Source: Phylloscopus collybita (lineage: Eukaryota; Chordata; Aves; Passeriformes; Phylloscopidae). From it: 64,000 nt of DNA. The notes under the pieces are model-generated. The model saw only the letters and a program-made list of their open reading frames with translations. It had not been told where the DNA came from and made no database searches. The translations under genes and the position numbers were made by a program. Positions 38,401 to 51,090 of this stretch are shown here, one piece after another. The stretch is from the NCBI GenBank assembly GCA_027886175.1, contig JAJNNQ010000004.1, positions 15,825,501 to 15,889,500 of the forward strand, read 5' to 3'. How positions within the stretch are numbered: position 1 is the first letter of the stretch; each line of letters opens with the position of its first letter.

Positions 38401-40108
38401 CCTACTTTGCAGAAGGGTTGGAAGGAGTTGAAGAATTTCTCTATAGTGAATCGTTTCAGATCAGGATTTTAAAATGCAGAGCTCCATGGAGACCTCACCA
38501 AGAATTCCTTACTGGAAAACCCACTGCACTCTACTGTTGCAGCTGCCAAAAAGCAGACAGTGAAAAAAAAAAAAAGTCTTTTCTCATCAATAAGGGTAAT
38601 AATTCCCTTCCCTGAGCCCATGTGAGTAGCCCACAATTGTTAACTAGTTTAGGCAAAACAAATAAGGTTGTGTCTGTTTTCAGAAAACCTGACAGCATGA
38701 AGAATTGAGATTGACATTAAAGTTCCACAAAAATAGACTAAAAAGCTTGGTGGGAGAGAAAACATGAGGAGAATAGTTCATTGGATTGAGTACTGAGGGA
38801 AAAAGGGAACAGACAGTCAGGTAAAAATTAGGGTGGGTTCTCAAGCCATGAAGACACTTCAGAGTTTGTAGAGCAAAACAAGAGGTAATGAAGGTCAGAA
38901 GAGCTGGGTGTCGTTTTGGCAGAGAGCTAAATGAAAAAGGGCTACAGTGCATGATTTAACTGAAGTTGGGCAGTAGAGGCTTGGAAATTAAAGATGGGGG
39001 GATGGGGGGAATTGATGAATTAAAAATGATTTTGTAAAAAAAAAAAAAAAAACAGAATATAAAATTCCTAGTAACTGATGCCTTAGCTAGTACCAGTATC
39101 TGGAAAATAGGATTATTTTTTTTTAGTGTTGCTGCTTCCAGAACTTTCATTGTATAAAAATCTGGTCTGTATTTTTCAAAAGCCTAAATATAGGAGGGGG
39201 AAATATTCTCTGTCAGAGAGCCTTTTTTGATTAACAAAGAAATGCAATGGTAAAATAAACCATTCAGTATTGTGGAAATATTTGTGAAGTGTCTGAAGCA
39301 CACAGTAAAGCTCAAACCTATATCTGCTTCCACAGTTCAAATCCACAACAAAGTTGGTGGCAGTTTTGGACACCTCAAAACGTATGTAGTAATTGAGCAT
39401 AATATAATGATCAAATGTCAGACTTAGCTGTTGTGAAACGGGTATTCCCCACAAATCCTGACTATGTTCAGTCTTTGTTCTCATTTTCTGACAGAGGAAG
39501 AAGTACCATGATATGATGAAGGGCCTCTATATGAAAATGGGGTTTGGGGTCTTGGCAAATCAAGGTACATTCTTCTGGTTTACCCCCCTGACACACACTT
39601 GGGTACCCAGAAATTATTTGTACCAGTTGAGTTTCTTTAATTGCTTTCAGATCTAGAAGTTTGTTTCACTAAAATTTATCTGTCTCCAGCAATTACTCTG
39701 TTTGGTGCAGAACTCACTCACTTCTGGTTTAGATTTGAAGGGAAGGGAGGGGAAGGGGGAAGGGAAGAATATATATTAGGTCTTGGTTCCTTTGGTCATA
39801 ATATTACCCTAAGTATACATTCAGTTTAAATTGTCAGAAAGGAAAGAAGAACCTTTTTCTTGATACAGATGAATGTCTTCCCTTGTAATCTAACAACTAG
39901 AAATTGAATGGATGTGTGGTTAATTTTAGAGCCCAAATCAAATACAGAACGAAAACCAATGTCTTAGAGTCTTTTCATTATCTGAAAATAAAAGGCAGGA
40001 AAAAACAGTACTCCTAAACAAGTAATTATTTTAATTTTAATGCCACACTTCGTGACCTGACAGCAATTCCTCTAGTTACACTCTGTTCTTTGACTTATTT
40101 GGTTAGGG

Positions 40109-40163
<55 letters not shown>
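40109..40163 (+). repeat. 55-nt A-run
   Basis: Fifty-five uninterrupted A residues just left of the inverted repeat and CpG island. There is no visible retroposed sequence to its left, so it is probably a slippage product and not a retroposon tail. Confidence 0.9.
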
Positions 40164-40166
<3 letters not shown>

Positions 40167-40286
40167 GCAATTGCACTTGTAAATGATTCCCCTGGAAACA
40201 AGATACTTTCGCGCTGAAAAAACTAAAGGCTCTCCTTGCAGCCTTAACTCCGGTGAAATCTAGAGGGTGGAAATCACTGTTAAAAC

Positions 40287-40342
40287 TCATGATGAATCGC
40301 ATGCCGCCGTCGAAGAAACGAGCGGCATGCGATTCATCATGA
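40287..40342. repeat. Perfect inverted repeat, 21-bp arms and 14-nt loop
   Basis: Left arm 40287-40307 and right arm 40322-40342 are exact reverse complements, spaced by 14 bases. The core of each arm is ATGAATCGCATGCCGC or its complement. The decamer CGAAGAAACG in the loop (40311-40320) recurs at 40350-40359 just past the right arm. The hairpin sits about 100 bases before the CpG island. It could be a regulatory palindrome, a small transcribed hairpin, or a template-switch mutation. Confidence 0.9.
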
Positions 40343-41429
40343 AGAATCACGAAGAAACGCGGATTTTCACCTCACCGACTTTGAGCTATTTTGCAAGGTT
40401 TACAGCGTAGCCCGCTCCCGCAGCCTGTCCGTCCCAGCCCTGACGCTTTGAGAGGTCAGCGGGGCGCGGGAGGAGCGGGGACCGGGGAGAGCGAGAAGCA
40501 CGAGGGCGCGGAGGGCCGGATTCAGGGGCCAGCGGCTCGGGCCCCCAGCAGGACGCTCTCGGGCAGGGGCTGAGCGCCCCGGCGGGATCTGCCTGCGCGG
40601 CGGAGCCTCCGCGCCGCCCCCGCCGCCGCGGTCCCGGGACGGCGTCCCAGCGGCGGGAGGCGCGGAGCCCCCCTCGCGGCGGGTGGAGAGTGCTGCCCGA
40701 CCAGTCCCCGCGGCCGGGCCGGGGGGATTACCGCCGGCGGCAGCGGCGGGGGGCCTCGGCGCGGGGACGGGGAGAGGGGGATTAACGTATTAGCGCAGCT
40801 TGCTCCTGCTCCCGGCTGGATCGGATCCGAGACAGGGATTAGCGCAGCCAGCGACCACCGAGGCGGGACTGAGACGGTGGGAAGGGGGAAAAGGCGACAA
40901 GCGGACAGCCAGCCGCCAGCTGCGACTCCCGTCCCCGCTCCCCCCGGGGGAACGCGCCCAAGGGGTTACGGCCCATCCCGGCCCCGCGCGCGGGGCTTCG
41001 CTGCCGCCCCGGACTCCGCAGTAGCCCCGGATCCCGCGGAGAGGCGGCGAGTCCTTAGGGGAGGCTGTGGCTGGCTGCCCCTGTCCCGCACTGCGCTGTC
41101 GCCGCTGCTGCCGGCGTCTCCCCGCCCCTCGCCGCTTCTCCGCGCACTGCCGGCGCGAAACGAGCGCGATGGTTGGAGGTGGCGACAACTCCGAGGGGAC
41201 GGGCGAGGGCCGGGGACGGCGAGTCCCCTCCGCAGACACCTGCTCGATGTAAGCCCGGTGACGCTCGGCACCAGCCCCGAGGTATCGCTGGCAGCAGCGC
41301 CGCCAACAGCGAAGCCCAGAACGACGCGCGGCCACTCCGCGCCACTCCCGCCCGCCGGGGCCCCTCACGCCTCGCCCCGGCCCGCCCCCGCGGGGCGGGG
41401 CTGCAGCGCGCCTGCCCCGCCCGTGGCGG

Positions 41430-41454
41430 CGGGAGGGGCGGGGCGGGAGCGGGG
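41430..41454 (+). promoter_or_regulatory. G-quadruplex-capable GC-box cluster
   Basis: Four or more G-runs of three to four bases separated by one to three bases, overlapping tandem Sp1-type GGGGCGGGG motifs. This is typical of TATA-less CpG-island core promoters. Confidence 0.55.
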
Positions 41455-41584
41455 CGCGGCCGCCCGTCCGCCCGCCTGCCGCGCTCCAGTCCGGGCTTTG
41501 TCTCCGCCTCCGCCGGCGGAGCCGCGTCCCGGGAGCAGCGGGCGGGCGGCGGGAGACGGAGCGGCAGCGGCGGGAGAGCGGCGG

Positions 41585-41650
41585 GAGACAGGGAGAGGGA
41601 GAGGGAGAGAGAGAGAGAGGGAGAGGGAGAGAGAGAGAGAGAGAGAGAGG
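41585..41650 (+). repeat. (GA)n tract in probable 5' UTR
   Basis: About 65 bases of GA with GGGAGA interruptions. It lies just downstream of the GC boxes, so it would be in the transcript. GAGA-like tracts are common near vertebrate starts. Confidence 0.85.
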
Positions 41651-41902
41651 CAGCGGCTCCCACGTACTCGCCGCGCGCAGTCCAATGCCCGGCAGCCCGA
41701 GGCGAGCAGCGACTACACTTTCCTGCACAGCAAGTGTCTCCAGCCTCGGAGTTTTCCTGAAGCAGCCGTCACACCGGGAGCACTTTTGGTAGAGAGGGAC
41801 CAGGAGACCCCGACATGACTTACCTCCCGAGGCTCGACTGAAGGGGACTTACTGGAGTGGAACCGTAGTGGAATTTGGGTCTGGAGAGGAGTTGCGAACG
41901 CC

Positions 41903-41915
41903 TTTTTTTTTTCCT

Positions 41916-41957
<42 letters not shown>
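41903..41957 (+). repeat. T-rich tract
   Basis: Fifty-five bases of T with three C interruptions, at the right edge of the first CpG island. It is followed by pyrimidine-rich sequence and a CAG at 42025-42027, so a 3' splice site nearby is conceivable but not shown. Confidence 0.8.
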
Positions 41958-41958
<1 letters not shown>

Positions 41959-42239
41959 AATTCTTCTCTCTGGTCACTGCCCTCTTCGCCCATCATTGGA
42001 AATGAACAAATTGGGTTTGCAATTCAGAAAGTAGAAATATTAAATATACCATCCCCGGGGAAGCACACATGTAGTAATGACAAAGGATTGCAAAGGAGAG
42101 AGTGGGTCCAGTTTCCCAGAGAGATCCCCTAAAATGGATTACTAAATGGAACACTACATCAGCTAGTTGTCCTCTAGCTGCCCAGATACATGCACCGAAA
42201 AGGTACAGTACCCCGCTGTCCGTACCCTAACCTTATGTT

Positions 42240-44000
42240 TTGCAATTGCTCGGAAGGGAAGGCTCTCGGATCGCCCGGCAGGCTCGGAAGGAGCTAGGGT
42301 GGTGTGTGGTTTGAGGCGGGCTGCTGCCTTCTGTCTCGACATCGTTTGCAGCGCCTAGGGAGGAGGAGAGCCGCCCGCAAGTGCACACGCTGCGTTTACT
42401 GTTGTCACTTTCCCGGCATCTCGTGGCTTCGTCTTTCTTTTCGCTTTTTTATTTGCGCCCCTCTTTTTCTTCATCCCCCCCAGTTCCCCTAATCGCCTAA
42501 TATGTTACATTCCCTCCCCTAGCCCTTGGCACAGCTTGCATGCACCGTGCTGGGGCTCCTCGCCTCCCATCCCCGAACCCTTGCTGGCAGGGGGTCGCGC
42601 CCGCCCGGGCACCGTGGGGAGTTGGGAGGCCCTGGGACGCCGCCGCCGGGGCTGCGGCCGAGGCCGCCGGGCGGGTACCTTGAGGCCTCCGGGCATCGTG
42701 TGGGGCTGGGTGGTGGGGTCTTTGTTACAAGAACTATGTGGGCCCTCTGTGTAAAGGCGTAACACCGCCGTCTTTGCTGTTCTGGCGGTGTAGTTGGGTT
42801 GCGGCCGATGTATTTATTTATTGCTGTTTTTTCTGAGGCTGGCGCTGCTTTTTGGGGGAAGTGGCCGGGAATCGAGGCAACTTCTTCCGCGGAGCAGCCC
42901 TAGGCGCAGCCGCGGGCTTTGTTAGAGATCGTGGGCTGGGGCTGCAGGCTCACCTCCCCGCCCTCTCCCCACGGACAGTGGCCGCCTTCCCCTCCACCCT
43001 GACCCCGGCGAAGGTGGGCTGCCGGCTGCTCTCCCTCAGCCCCGGGAAGGGTGGCTCTGGGGTACGGATGATCCCCGACTCTTTTTGCCGTGCGCCTCAA
43101 GCCTCTTCCCCCGCGGGCCAGTGGCTCTGCCAAGCCCACTTCTCCTTGGCTGGGGAGCGCAGGCAGACGGGCTGGGGAAGGCCAGACCCCTCCGTGACTG
43201 CCCGGCGGGCGGGAAGCCGTGCGAGGTAGCGCAACTCTTCTCCCTCCGCCCAGCACTCGCCTGTCGCTCCTTCAGCCTCTCTCCGCCCTCGGGCTCCGGG
43301 CCAAAAGGGAGAAACGGGGGAAAAGAGAAAGTTTTTTTAATGGCGAGTAACCGGGCTGGCCCTCCAGGAGGGGCTGGGGGCTGGCGACGCGGTGCCCCGC
43401 AAACGCCCCACGCCGCCGCGGACTGCTGGGGCCAGCGGCGGGGCGCGGGGACCGGGAGCGGGGCTCCTTCGTGCCGCGGATGCTGAGGTGGGGAGGCATG
43501 CCGAGGAGGGGACATAATGATGCTGAGGTGAGGAAAGGATGCTGAGCAGGGAACAGGATGATGCTGAACGGAAGGGATGCTGAGCAGGGAAAGGATTTCA
43601 CCTTGCACGCACACACCCTGTCCCTTTATCTGCACTGGCAGGGAAGGCTCCCAGCTGAGGGCAGGGTGCGTTTAGAAGGCTGTGCCTCCGTCTGCGGTGC
43701 GCTGGCGACACGGCGCCGAGGCACGGGGGGCGGTAGCGGGGGCTCGGGCAGAACCTTGGGGCAGCCGAGGGTCAGCACCGCCCCTCGCTCCGCCGCCAGG
43801 GAGGGCGGTGAAAAGTTTGGGTCTCTATCACGCGTGAAGAAAGTACCTGCTTCTTGCGGGGGCTCTGCCGTCCCACCACCCCTTTCTTCGTGCCTGACTG
43901 TCAGGCTGACCAAGGGAGGCGTTTTCCCGGGAGTGGACCGGAGAGCGTGCGGATAGAGGGCTGGCGGGGGAAGCAAGGCTGAGGCTGCAGCCCGGTCAGT
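42240..44000. promoter_or_regulatory. Second CpG-rich stretch
   Basis: CpG- and GC-rich sequence over about 1.75 kb, separated from the first island by about 350 bases of ordinary composition. It may hold an alternative promoter or additional first exon, or be the far part of one large island. Open frames on both strands (up to about 199 codons) look like composition artefacts: no recognisable domain and frequent Pro/Arg/Gly/Ala. No TATA box is seen. Confidence 0.55.
43479..43584. repeat. GATGCTGAG-based imperfect minisatellite
   Basis: The nonamer GATGCTGAG or GATGCTGAA starts at 43479, 43519, 43538, 43560 and 43576. Units differ in length (16-40 bases) and carry AGGGAA/GGAAAG spacers. It lies in the second CpG-rich stretch. 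Confidence 0.75.
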
Positions 44001-47000
44001 TGCAATGGAGATGCCTTTCTGCCCGTCGCCACCGCCTCTGTCCTGCCTGGCTCATCCCAGCGTTAATCGCAAGGCAGTAACTGCTGGCTTTCCCTTAGGC
44101 AAATGGCTCTTTTTCTAGCCTTGGCCGCTTGTTCAGGGGATAATTTGTTCTCCTGTTCCTCTCCCGAGCTAATTGCTGCTTTTGAAGTTTGTAAACATGC
44201 ACGTTTGTGCCAGTGTCTGTGCAGCACGGATGTTTAGCTGCTACAGAAAATAATTTCACTGATAGAACAGCAAAAAATAAAGACAGTCATTAAACTATAA
44301 AAGATACTAATTCCTGGCGCTGCAAGCAAGGTGAATGCTTCATTTTCTAAAGGCGTACACACAGCATGCAGGTGTTGTAAATAACGAAGTGCTAAGTGTC
44401 CACAACCATTTTCTCTCACAGGGCTGCACGAAGTGGCTTATTGTTTGACATAGATTCTGCTAACTTGTTTTGTATTATCCAGCAACGATGTAATTACTAA
44501 CTTGACCTCAAAGATAGCTAAAGGTGTTGATTTTCCCTGCCGTCTTTGCAACAATTAATTCAGTGACTGCTTTTGGTGTGCATTAATTTCATTTAAGTGT
44601 CATCCAGTAAACCATTCTTGTCCAAGTAATATTTACTTGATGATTAAATCCTTTGACATCAGTACGACAAACTCCAGTGCACTCAGGCTCTTTTGTTTCA
44701 AAATTCAGTTCTCAAAATTCATTGGGATTTTGTAGGTTTCTCTCATAGTAAGATTTATGCAGCTGTTACTATGCCAGGTTTTTTCAGATCAGAAACAGAG
44801 AATGATCTTGCTGTGATTAGCTTTTTTATTATTATTATTTTTATATTTTTTATGAGACTGTTCTAGTGTATTGTGAGGAAATTCAGGTCTGCTCCAGCAA
44901 ATCTCTTTCATCATGGAATTGCCTTGAACATGGTTGAAGGCAAGTACGTGATTCAGTAGGATGAAGAAGGTTTGTCACTATTAGATAAGTACAGTTGCCA
45001 AGGTGTTTCACTGTCTAGGGTATCCTTTTATCTAATAGGAGCCTTGATTTAATATGGTATCTTCTCATAAGACAGAACTAACTCTCTTTAAAGCCAAATA
45101 ATTTCCTACGCATAAAAAGTTGATTTCTGTTCTCCACCACTCTTCACTGGAGAAAATCTCTGGTATTCATGGACGCTTAGTTCAGGAGCAGCATGCCCAG
45201 ATGAGATTTCTGTCTAAATGCTAAACAATATTTAAAATAGTAACTAATACTGTAATATATATTTGCAACATTTGCTTTTCATGTACTAGGTATCAAACGC
45301 TTGAAGCGTGGGTGAATGCTTTCAGGGACTACAAACTAGGTGGTCACAGATGTTCTGTGTGTTCTCAATTAGTCTTGAAAATTGTATATTCTTACCTAAC
45401 GGCAAACCAACCTTATCAACTGAACGCATACTACTTGAACCAAAAAATAATTGGGCACTGACATCTTTGAGGAGGATGGCTAGTTAACATTTCTAGCTGC
45501 TTGATGATGAAAGTGAGTATTAGCCATATTCCCTTATGTTTGCAAATAGAAGATTGCAGATACCAGTGTTAAAGACTGAAGATGGAGTTGGATCAGGCTA
45601 AGAATGAGGAGCTGCCTTCATTAAATTTTTGAAAGGAATTAAAAAAAAAAAAAAAAGAGAGAAAAAGGGAAGGACAGAGATCAAATTAATGACCTGTGAG
45701 AAATCAGACTAGAATTGTTTGCATTTGAAAGGAAGTAGGTGATTGTGAACTTGCTTGTGCATGTTTTGTGAAGGGAAGGGGAAATTTGTCATCTTGTTTT
45801 GAAGAGCCATACACAAATACACATGAAAGGGGCTCACATGGTTTACAGCAGGGGAGACATAAAATGTTTTAGAATTAAATTGACCTGAGCTAATACATGT
45901 CTCGCATCCAGCTTGTTTGCAAGAACACATTGTTATACTGCTAAAATAAATGTTTTGTGTATAGTATCTGATTCCCATACGCTATAGGAGAGTGCTGAAA
46001 ACAAACAAGCCAGTAAATTCTGGAAAACAACACTGAAATTATATTAGATACAGCGTATGCTAGAGAAGCTGAACAGAAGTTTTCACTATCCTAATGTGAT
46101 ACAGATGCTGCAGTATTTGACCTCCTACTATTCATTTATTGATGAAGTAAATCTTTTGCCCTCATCTTTTGCAGTCTCATTCACCCAAGTAAGCTTTGCT
46201 GACCCAGGAAAGCCTTGCCTGCCGGAGTAATTTTCTGAGAGTAAATGCAGCTGTTGAAATATTACTTAAATGTGGAGGTTTTTGTGTGTTCAAGCCCCAA
46301 ACGGAAAATACTGTTCTCTGCTGGGAATCTATACTTGCTAAGGATCTGAAGCTATCCTGGGAATACATTTGGTCTGGACTGATCCTTAATGTTAAGTCAG
46401 ACCTGGATTAGCGTGTCACGGAGCAAGTCACATCCAACAAATTGTGACAAGCTTTGTTTGACAGCGCGACAGAAAAATAAGAGTGATAAGCAATGCTTTT
46501 TACTGGTGAGCATTTGAGCAATTTATGCTCATAAATTCTGTGTATCAGGATTATTCTTAGGTGGGCAAGACATTTTGGCAGTAAGATAAGGTCAGTAGCA
46601 CAGAGTCTGATTGTTGATCAACAGCATACAGCAATCATGAACAATGTTCCAATGCAGAAGTAAGCAGCTGGGGCAAAGCCTGTACCCAAGCCTGACATCT
46701 TTAAAAGAATATTTTTTGTTTGGCCTGTTCCACCAGTCCCCTGAGTGAGGAATGGCTTAGGGTTTGTGAAGGTAAAAGTGGGCTACTCCAGTTCAAACAC
46801 AAACCTGGCAGAGCAGAGTTTGTATATCTCTATTTATGTGCTGTGTTACCACGGCATTGGAAATAACTGAGTGTTTATGTTTCTGGAGTGTTAAGAGATC
46901 TCTAATTATCCGTGGTGAGGCTTGCTTTGGTTTTGGGTCTTCATTGCAACATGTCAACATGGCAGCACATGCTCAAGGCAGAGCTTTAGGTTTTCAAGGG

Positions 47001-47416
47001 AAGAGTGCCACCTACTGTGTTACAATTATCGGTGTTGCAGCTCCGGTGTGTCTTGGGGAGTTCCCAAGCTTCTCGTTTGCCTATTTTGTTTTAGCTTCTG
47101 GAAGAAGTGAAAGGATTCAATATCAAATGTGGTGTGGGAATGGAGGGAGAGACAAAATGAAAAGAAGTACAGAAGTACAAAATTAGGGTATCCTGGAAGT
47201 CTTGGGAGGGGTTCTTTGAAAGACAGGCATACATAGAAACATTTTCAGTTTTTTGTCATATCTTATAAAGGCCGCTAGCTCTGGAAACAGGGAAATGGAG
47301 AGATCTGTGCTTCCTTCCCTAAAATAATCATGTTCTCAACTTTCATGCACCAGATGAGCATAAATGAGGTTTATGCCCTCTGAAATCTAAAGTTTAACTC
47401 TGGCTATAGTTTAATT

Positions 47417-47590
47417 AAAAAAAAAAAAAATCACTTGGAACAAAACCAAATCAAAGCGACCAAAACCAACTAACCAAATAAAAAACCCAAACCAAACCAA
47501 ACCAAAAAAACCCACAAAAAACCCCAACCAAATAAAAAACCCCACAACAACAACAACAAACCTACCAAAACCAAAAACAAACAAAAACCA
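47417..47590 (+). repeat. A/C-rich (AAACC)n tract
   Basis: About 170 bases almost wholly of A and C, with AAACC, AACCA and ACA units after a 13-base A-run. Confidence 0.8.
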
Positions 47591-50500
47591 GCTTTTAGAA
47601 AAGGAAGAAGATGAGAAAAACCCTGGATGAATTTTCCTGCAATTTGCTGCGAAATCTCATGAAGTCTTTCCTGGTGTAGAACTGTAGCTATTTATCAGCC
47701 CAAAGGAGGGGTACAATGTGCTTGGTGTGAATACAGAGTCATTTTTGTATAAAATAAATTTTTCACCAAGTCCCAGAGTATTTCTTTAGTGGCTGAAAGA
47801 GAGATGTAAAATAAAGTAGATAAACCAGCTATTAACAGAACTGCCAGTTGCAGTATTGCTAGAGCGAGGACATATGGTAATTCACTACATTCAGTGATGA
47901 CCTTTCCTTTAAAAATATTGTTAATAATAGACGCCTCTACGTAAAGTATTTATATAACATACTTGAAATTCATGTATCCTGGACTATTCCATGCCATTTT
48001 TAATGTTAGTGGCAGGTTTTTGTTTTGTTTTGTTTTGGTTTGGTTTTTTTTAGCTACTGACAAAACTGCTACTGAAGAACTTTCCACAGCCATACACTTT
48101 TGCAATATGCCTGCAGTTTTGAAGCTGAAGAGTTTCCAGGGGCAGGTGCACAGCATTGCTGCACCTCTGTGACAGCACAGCACCCTGTCCTCAGGATGGG
48201 AAGCCTTTGGCATCATCTCCCTCATCCTTCCCAGACAGACCTGTGCCTTGACTGCAACATTACACCCTTTCCATGAAGCAGGCAAAAACCCCCCATTCCT
48301 ATGTTTTTATGATCTCAGTTTCCTTTCGTGAAAACTTAATGCTTATAAAAACGGAAAGAAATATTTTTGTTATGCCTTTTAACGTCAGTCCATCCAATTG
48401 GATGAAGACTATTAGTACTTTTACTGGTGATAATAGCAGAGGTTTCATTATGTGCTTAAAAAGAAAAGGTATTCCTAGCTGTCATTGATTTTGCAATGAC
48501 CCTGATAGACTCAGGGACCTTCTAATGTTGAAAATGTGTAGAGTATATAATAGATATGGTCGGGTGTTCCGGTTCAGCAGATGGAAAAAATACTCTCCCG
48601 TAGGAATTCCCAACACAATGGTAAAAGCTGCATCCAAGTATATTCCTGACTGCAGCAAACACTGTTCCTACTTTACTATCTATGGCTGCTCAGTTTCGCT
48701 CTGATGTTCTTTATATTGAGTATTCTTCATATGGCTTTTATACTTGAATAGAAAATTTCTGATATTGCTTCCTTCACCATTGTTCATGAACATTTATCCA
48801 TTACTTGCTCCATTCATTGAAATGTTAATGAGATTTTGAACAGTTTATAGTTCCATAGGGGTTTTTTGTTTGTGTTGTTTTTGTGGGTTTTTTCGTGGAT
48901 TTTTTCTTTTTTATCTACAGATAAAAATTTGGTTTTGTTGATGTCTTTCAAAATCTACTTTTTATTGGTAGATTGAGATGGATTCAATGCTAATTCCTCC
49001 CGCATTCCTGAATTATGGCCTAGCAAGTCACTGTCACTGAGATCTTCATCTATTAATCATGGAAGCTGCTTTCTTATTCGGTTGCCATAGTTTCAGTGCC
49101 TCAGATAGTGTTGGGGTGCCTTGGGAAAGGCTTACGATACATTCGGACTTGCAAGCCTTGCAGTTATTTTGGCAGTAGAGGAGCTCTGAAAGATCAGAGA
49201 ACAACATCCAACATTATTCAGAGTTGGATTAAAAGTGGAAACTTCTGGATATATCTCTCTGGACCTTGTTATGTGAATGTCCAGCTGATATTTACTCCCA
49301 AGATTTGCTTTTTGTTTTGTCTCGCTGGTAAAATAGTACATTTCAAAGACTAATGGCTACCTTTTTCCATTTCAGGAACAAAAAAAGCTTTTCATTAATT
49401 TTTCTGATAAATGGTTGGGTAAATTAGGGCATTCAGGGTTTCCTAAGCAATCCAGGTAATTTGTTTTACATTCCCTTTCAACCTAGCTACATACAGTATG
49501 ATACCATGTTTGAGACTGAGTTAATGTTTATTGCTACCTTAAATTTAATAAGACAATAAGAACCTTTTTGTTAGCTGCAGAGAAGCTTGAATTACCAAAT
49601 AGAAAAGAGGAAATTAACTTTTTTCAGACAGACCTAAAGCTCTTTCAGTGCTGTGTTGGCACTGGCGGTATTTTTTCTGTGATGTTTCAGTATTTGTTCA
49701 TAAACTGAGCATTAAAACACACACACTTCCAGAAATGTAGAGCTGTGAGATGTTAGAAATAGCTTTTTTGAGAAAATGAATGAGAAAATGGTAAAGTACT
49801 AAATATGTCTAACAGGAAAGTAGCTGAAAGACTGACTTGCCAATGTAGTGCTCAATATCAATTGATTTGTCTGTTATGCACAATATAAAATGATGCAAAA
49901 ACATATTTCAGTAAGCAAATAATGTTTTCCTTTTTCTTTTCCCATTGAGAAAAAAATCTTCATCACTTCTGTGTGATCAATAGTAAGCCATGTTTGACCA
50001 GATATTTAAATCCTAATTCTTCTACATATTACAGTGTCTCCAGAATGATGTGATATTCCTCCAGTTCTAATGAAGCAATTTGAGTCTTGCACAGAGAAAC
50101 TTGCTAAGTATCTCCTGTTTACAACAGCAAAAAAAGCTGGTCTTTATCCAAATCAGTCAAAGTATAATGTTAAAAGTAAGTATAATTAAGATTAAAGAAT
50201 TCAATATAATTGGAATTAATCAGAAAAATAGGCACCTTTTTTGCTTTCATATGGTTAGTTTGCACTCAAAAATTAGTTTTAAAGCTTCAATTTGGGATGT
50301 CATTACTCAACTTTGTCAGTTTTTCAAATGAGATCAGTAAACAGATTGAGAATATATGTCTGTTATATGTAATCCTCTGGAGCCCTATGAATTGAACAAA
50401 TGAAGTAAAAAAATTTGACATGAATTTTTAAGTTTTATTTGTTGGTAGATGCACACAAAATCTGTATTTGTAACTTTATATTTTCACATAATATGGATTT

Positions 50501-50842
50501 TTTTGGTTTATAATCTTCTGGATCTGTGTTGTATACATGTATTTTGCATGAAATGAATCTATCTTTTTCCTGGTAAACTCAGAATGTGCATTTCTCTATT
50601 AGACTGACAGAATAATATGCCTCTGTCATTTTGTAGTTCCCTTTGGAAGGAAGGTAGTGATTGAGTAAGAAAATTGTAACAGTGAGGAAATACCTTGGGT
50701 CAAAAGTTGTAGATGTTCCATTGTGGTTTTTTTCCTCAGAATTTATTATATTCCATTTAGTTTCAGGTTAGATATAGGATCCCTCTGCATAGAAATTAAT
50801 TTAAGCAATTCTGTAAGGAACATTTGTACCTTCTTTAACACT

Positions 50843-50955
50843 CATGGGGGGTTTTTTGGGTTTTTTTGGTTGGTTGATTTTGGCTTGGGTTTTGTTTGTT
50901 TGTTTGTTTGTTTGTTTGTGGGTTTTGTATTTTTTTTTTTTTTCTGCTTGCTATT
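50843..50955 (+). repeat. G/T-rich tract with (TTTG)n core
   Basis: T/G-rich stretch with seven TTTG units near 50894-50920, then a long T-run. Confidence 0.8.
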
Positions 50956-51090
50956 TTTTTTTCCTCCAAGAAACAGAGAAGTGAGTGATAAGTCAATACT
51001 CAGTATAAAGAGCCAGTCTGGTTTCTGTAGGTAGGTAAAAATGCATTTCTACTCAGCACCCATCAACAAGCCCTTACACCATTTAAAGCT

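Larger units (their letters stand above)
27560..40108. other. Gene-poor AT-rich non-coding DNA
   Basis: About 12.5 kb with no supported exon, RNA gene or CpG cluster. It holds simple repeats at 31288-31350, 32336-32417 and an A-run near 39038-39052. A moderately CpG-bearing patch lies at 36710-36860. Repeat-poor AT-rich blocks, for example around 32090-32260 and 37540-37740, could be conserved regulatory elements upstream of the CpG-island promoter at 40.4 kb, but nothing in one sequence can prove this. Confidence 0.5.
40395..41880 (+). promoter_or_regulatory. CpG-island promoter and probable non-coding first exon
   Basis: Dense CpG over about 1.4 kb in an otherwise AT-rich region marks a constitutive or developmental promoter. 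GC boxes (GGGGCGGGGC type) lie at 41392-41401 and 41433-41446 on the + strand, and there is no TATA box. The likely start zone is about 41400-41560. Rightwards the sequence changes from very GC-rich through a GA tract to ordinary composition (41690-41880), as a 5' untranslated exon would. The + strand and non-coding nature are inferred. Open frames above 300 codons exist on both strands here, but they are Arg/Pro/Ala/Gly-rich composition artefacts. The gene is not identified, and a bidirectional start is possible. Confidence 0.7.
44001..51090. other. Non-coding DNA, probably intronic
   Basis: AT-rich sequence with no supported exon. If the gene starting at 41.4 kb runs rightwards this is its first intron. 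It carries simple repeats (for example near 45641-45657, 47417-47590, 48009-48050 and 50843-50955). Open frames up to 116 codons show no family resemblance. Confidence 0.5.

Noticed and set aside
40790..41818. Overlapping open frames of about 312 codons on both strands
   Set aside because: Both lie in CpG-island DNA where stop codons are rare. The products are Arg/Pro/Ala/Gly-rich with runs such as alternating Ser-Leu or Arg-Glu from the GA tract, and the two strands are open over the same bases.
42505..43956. Frames of 78-199 codons in the second CpG-rich stretch
   Set aside because: Several overlap on opposite strands, none has a recognisable domain, and composition follows GC content.
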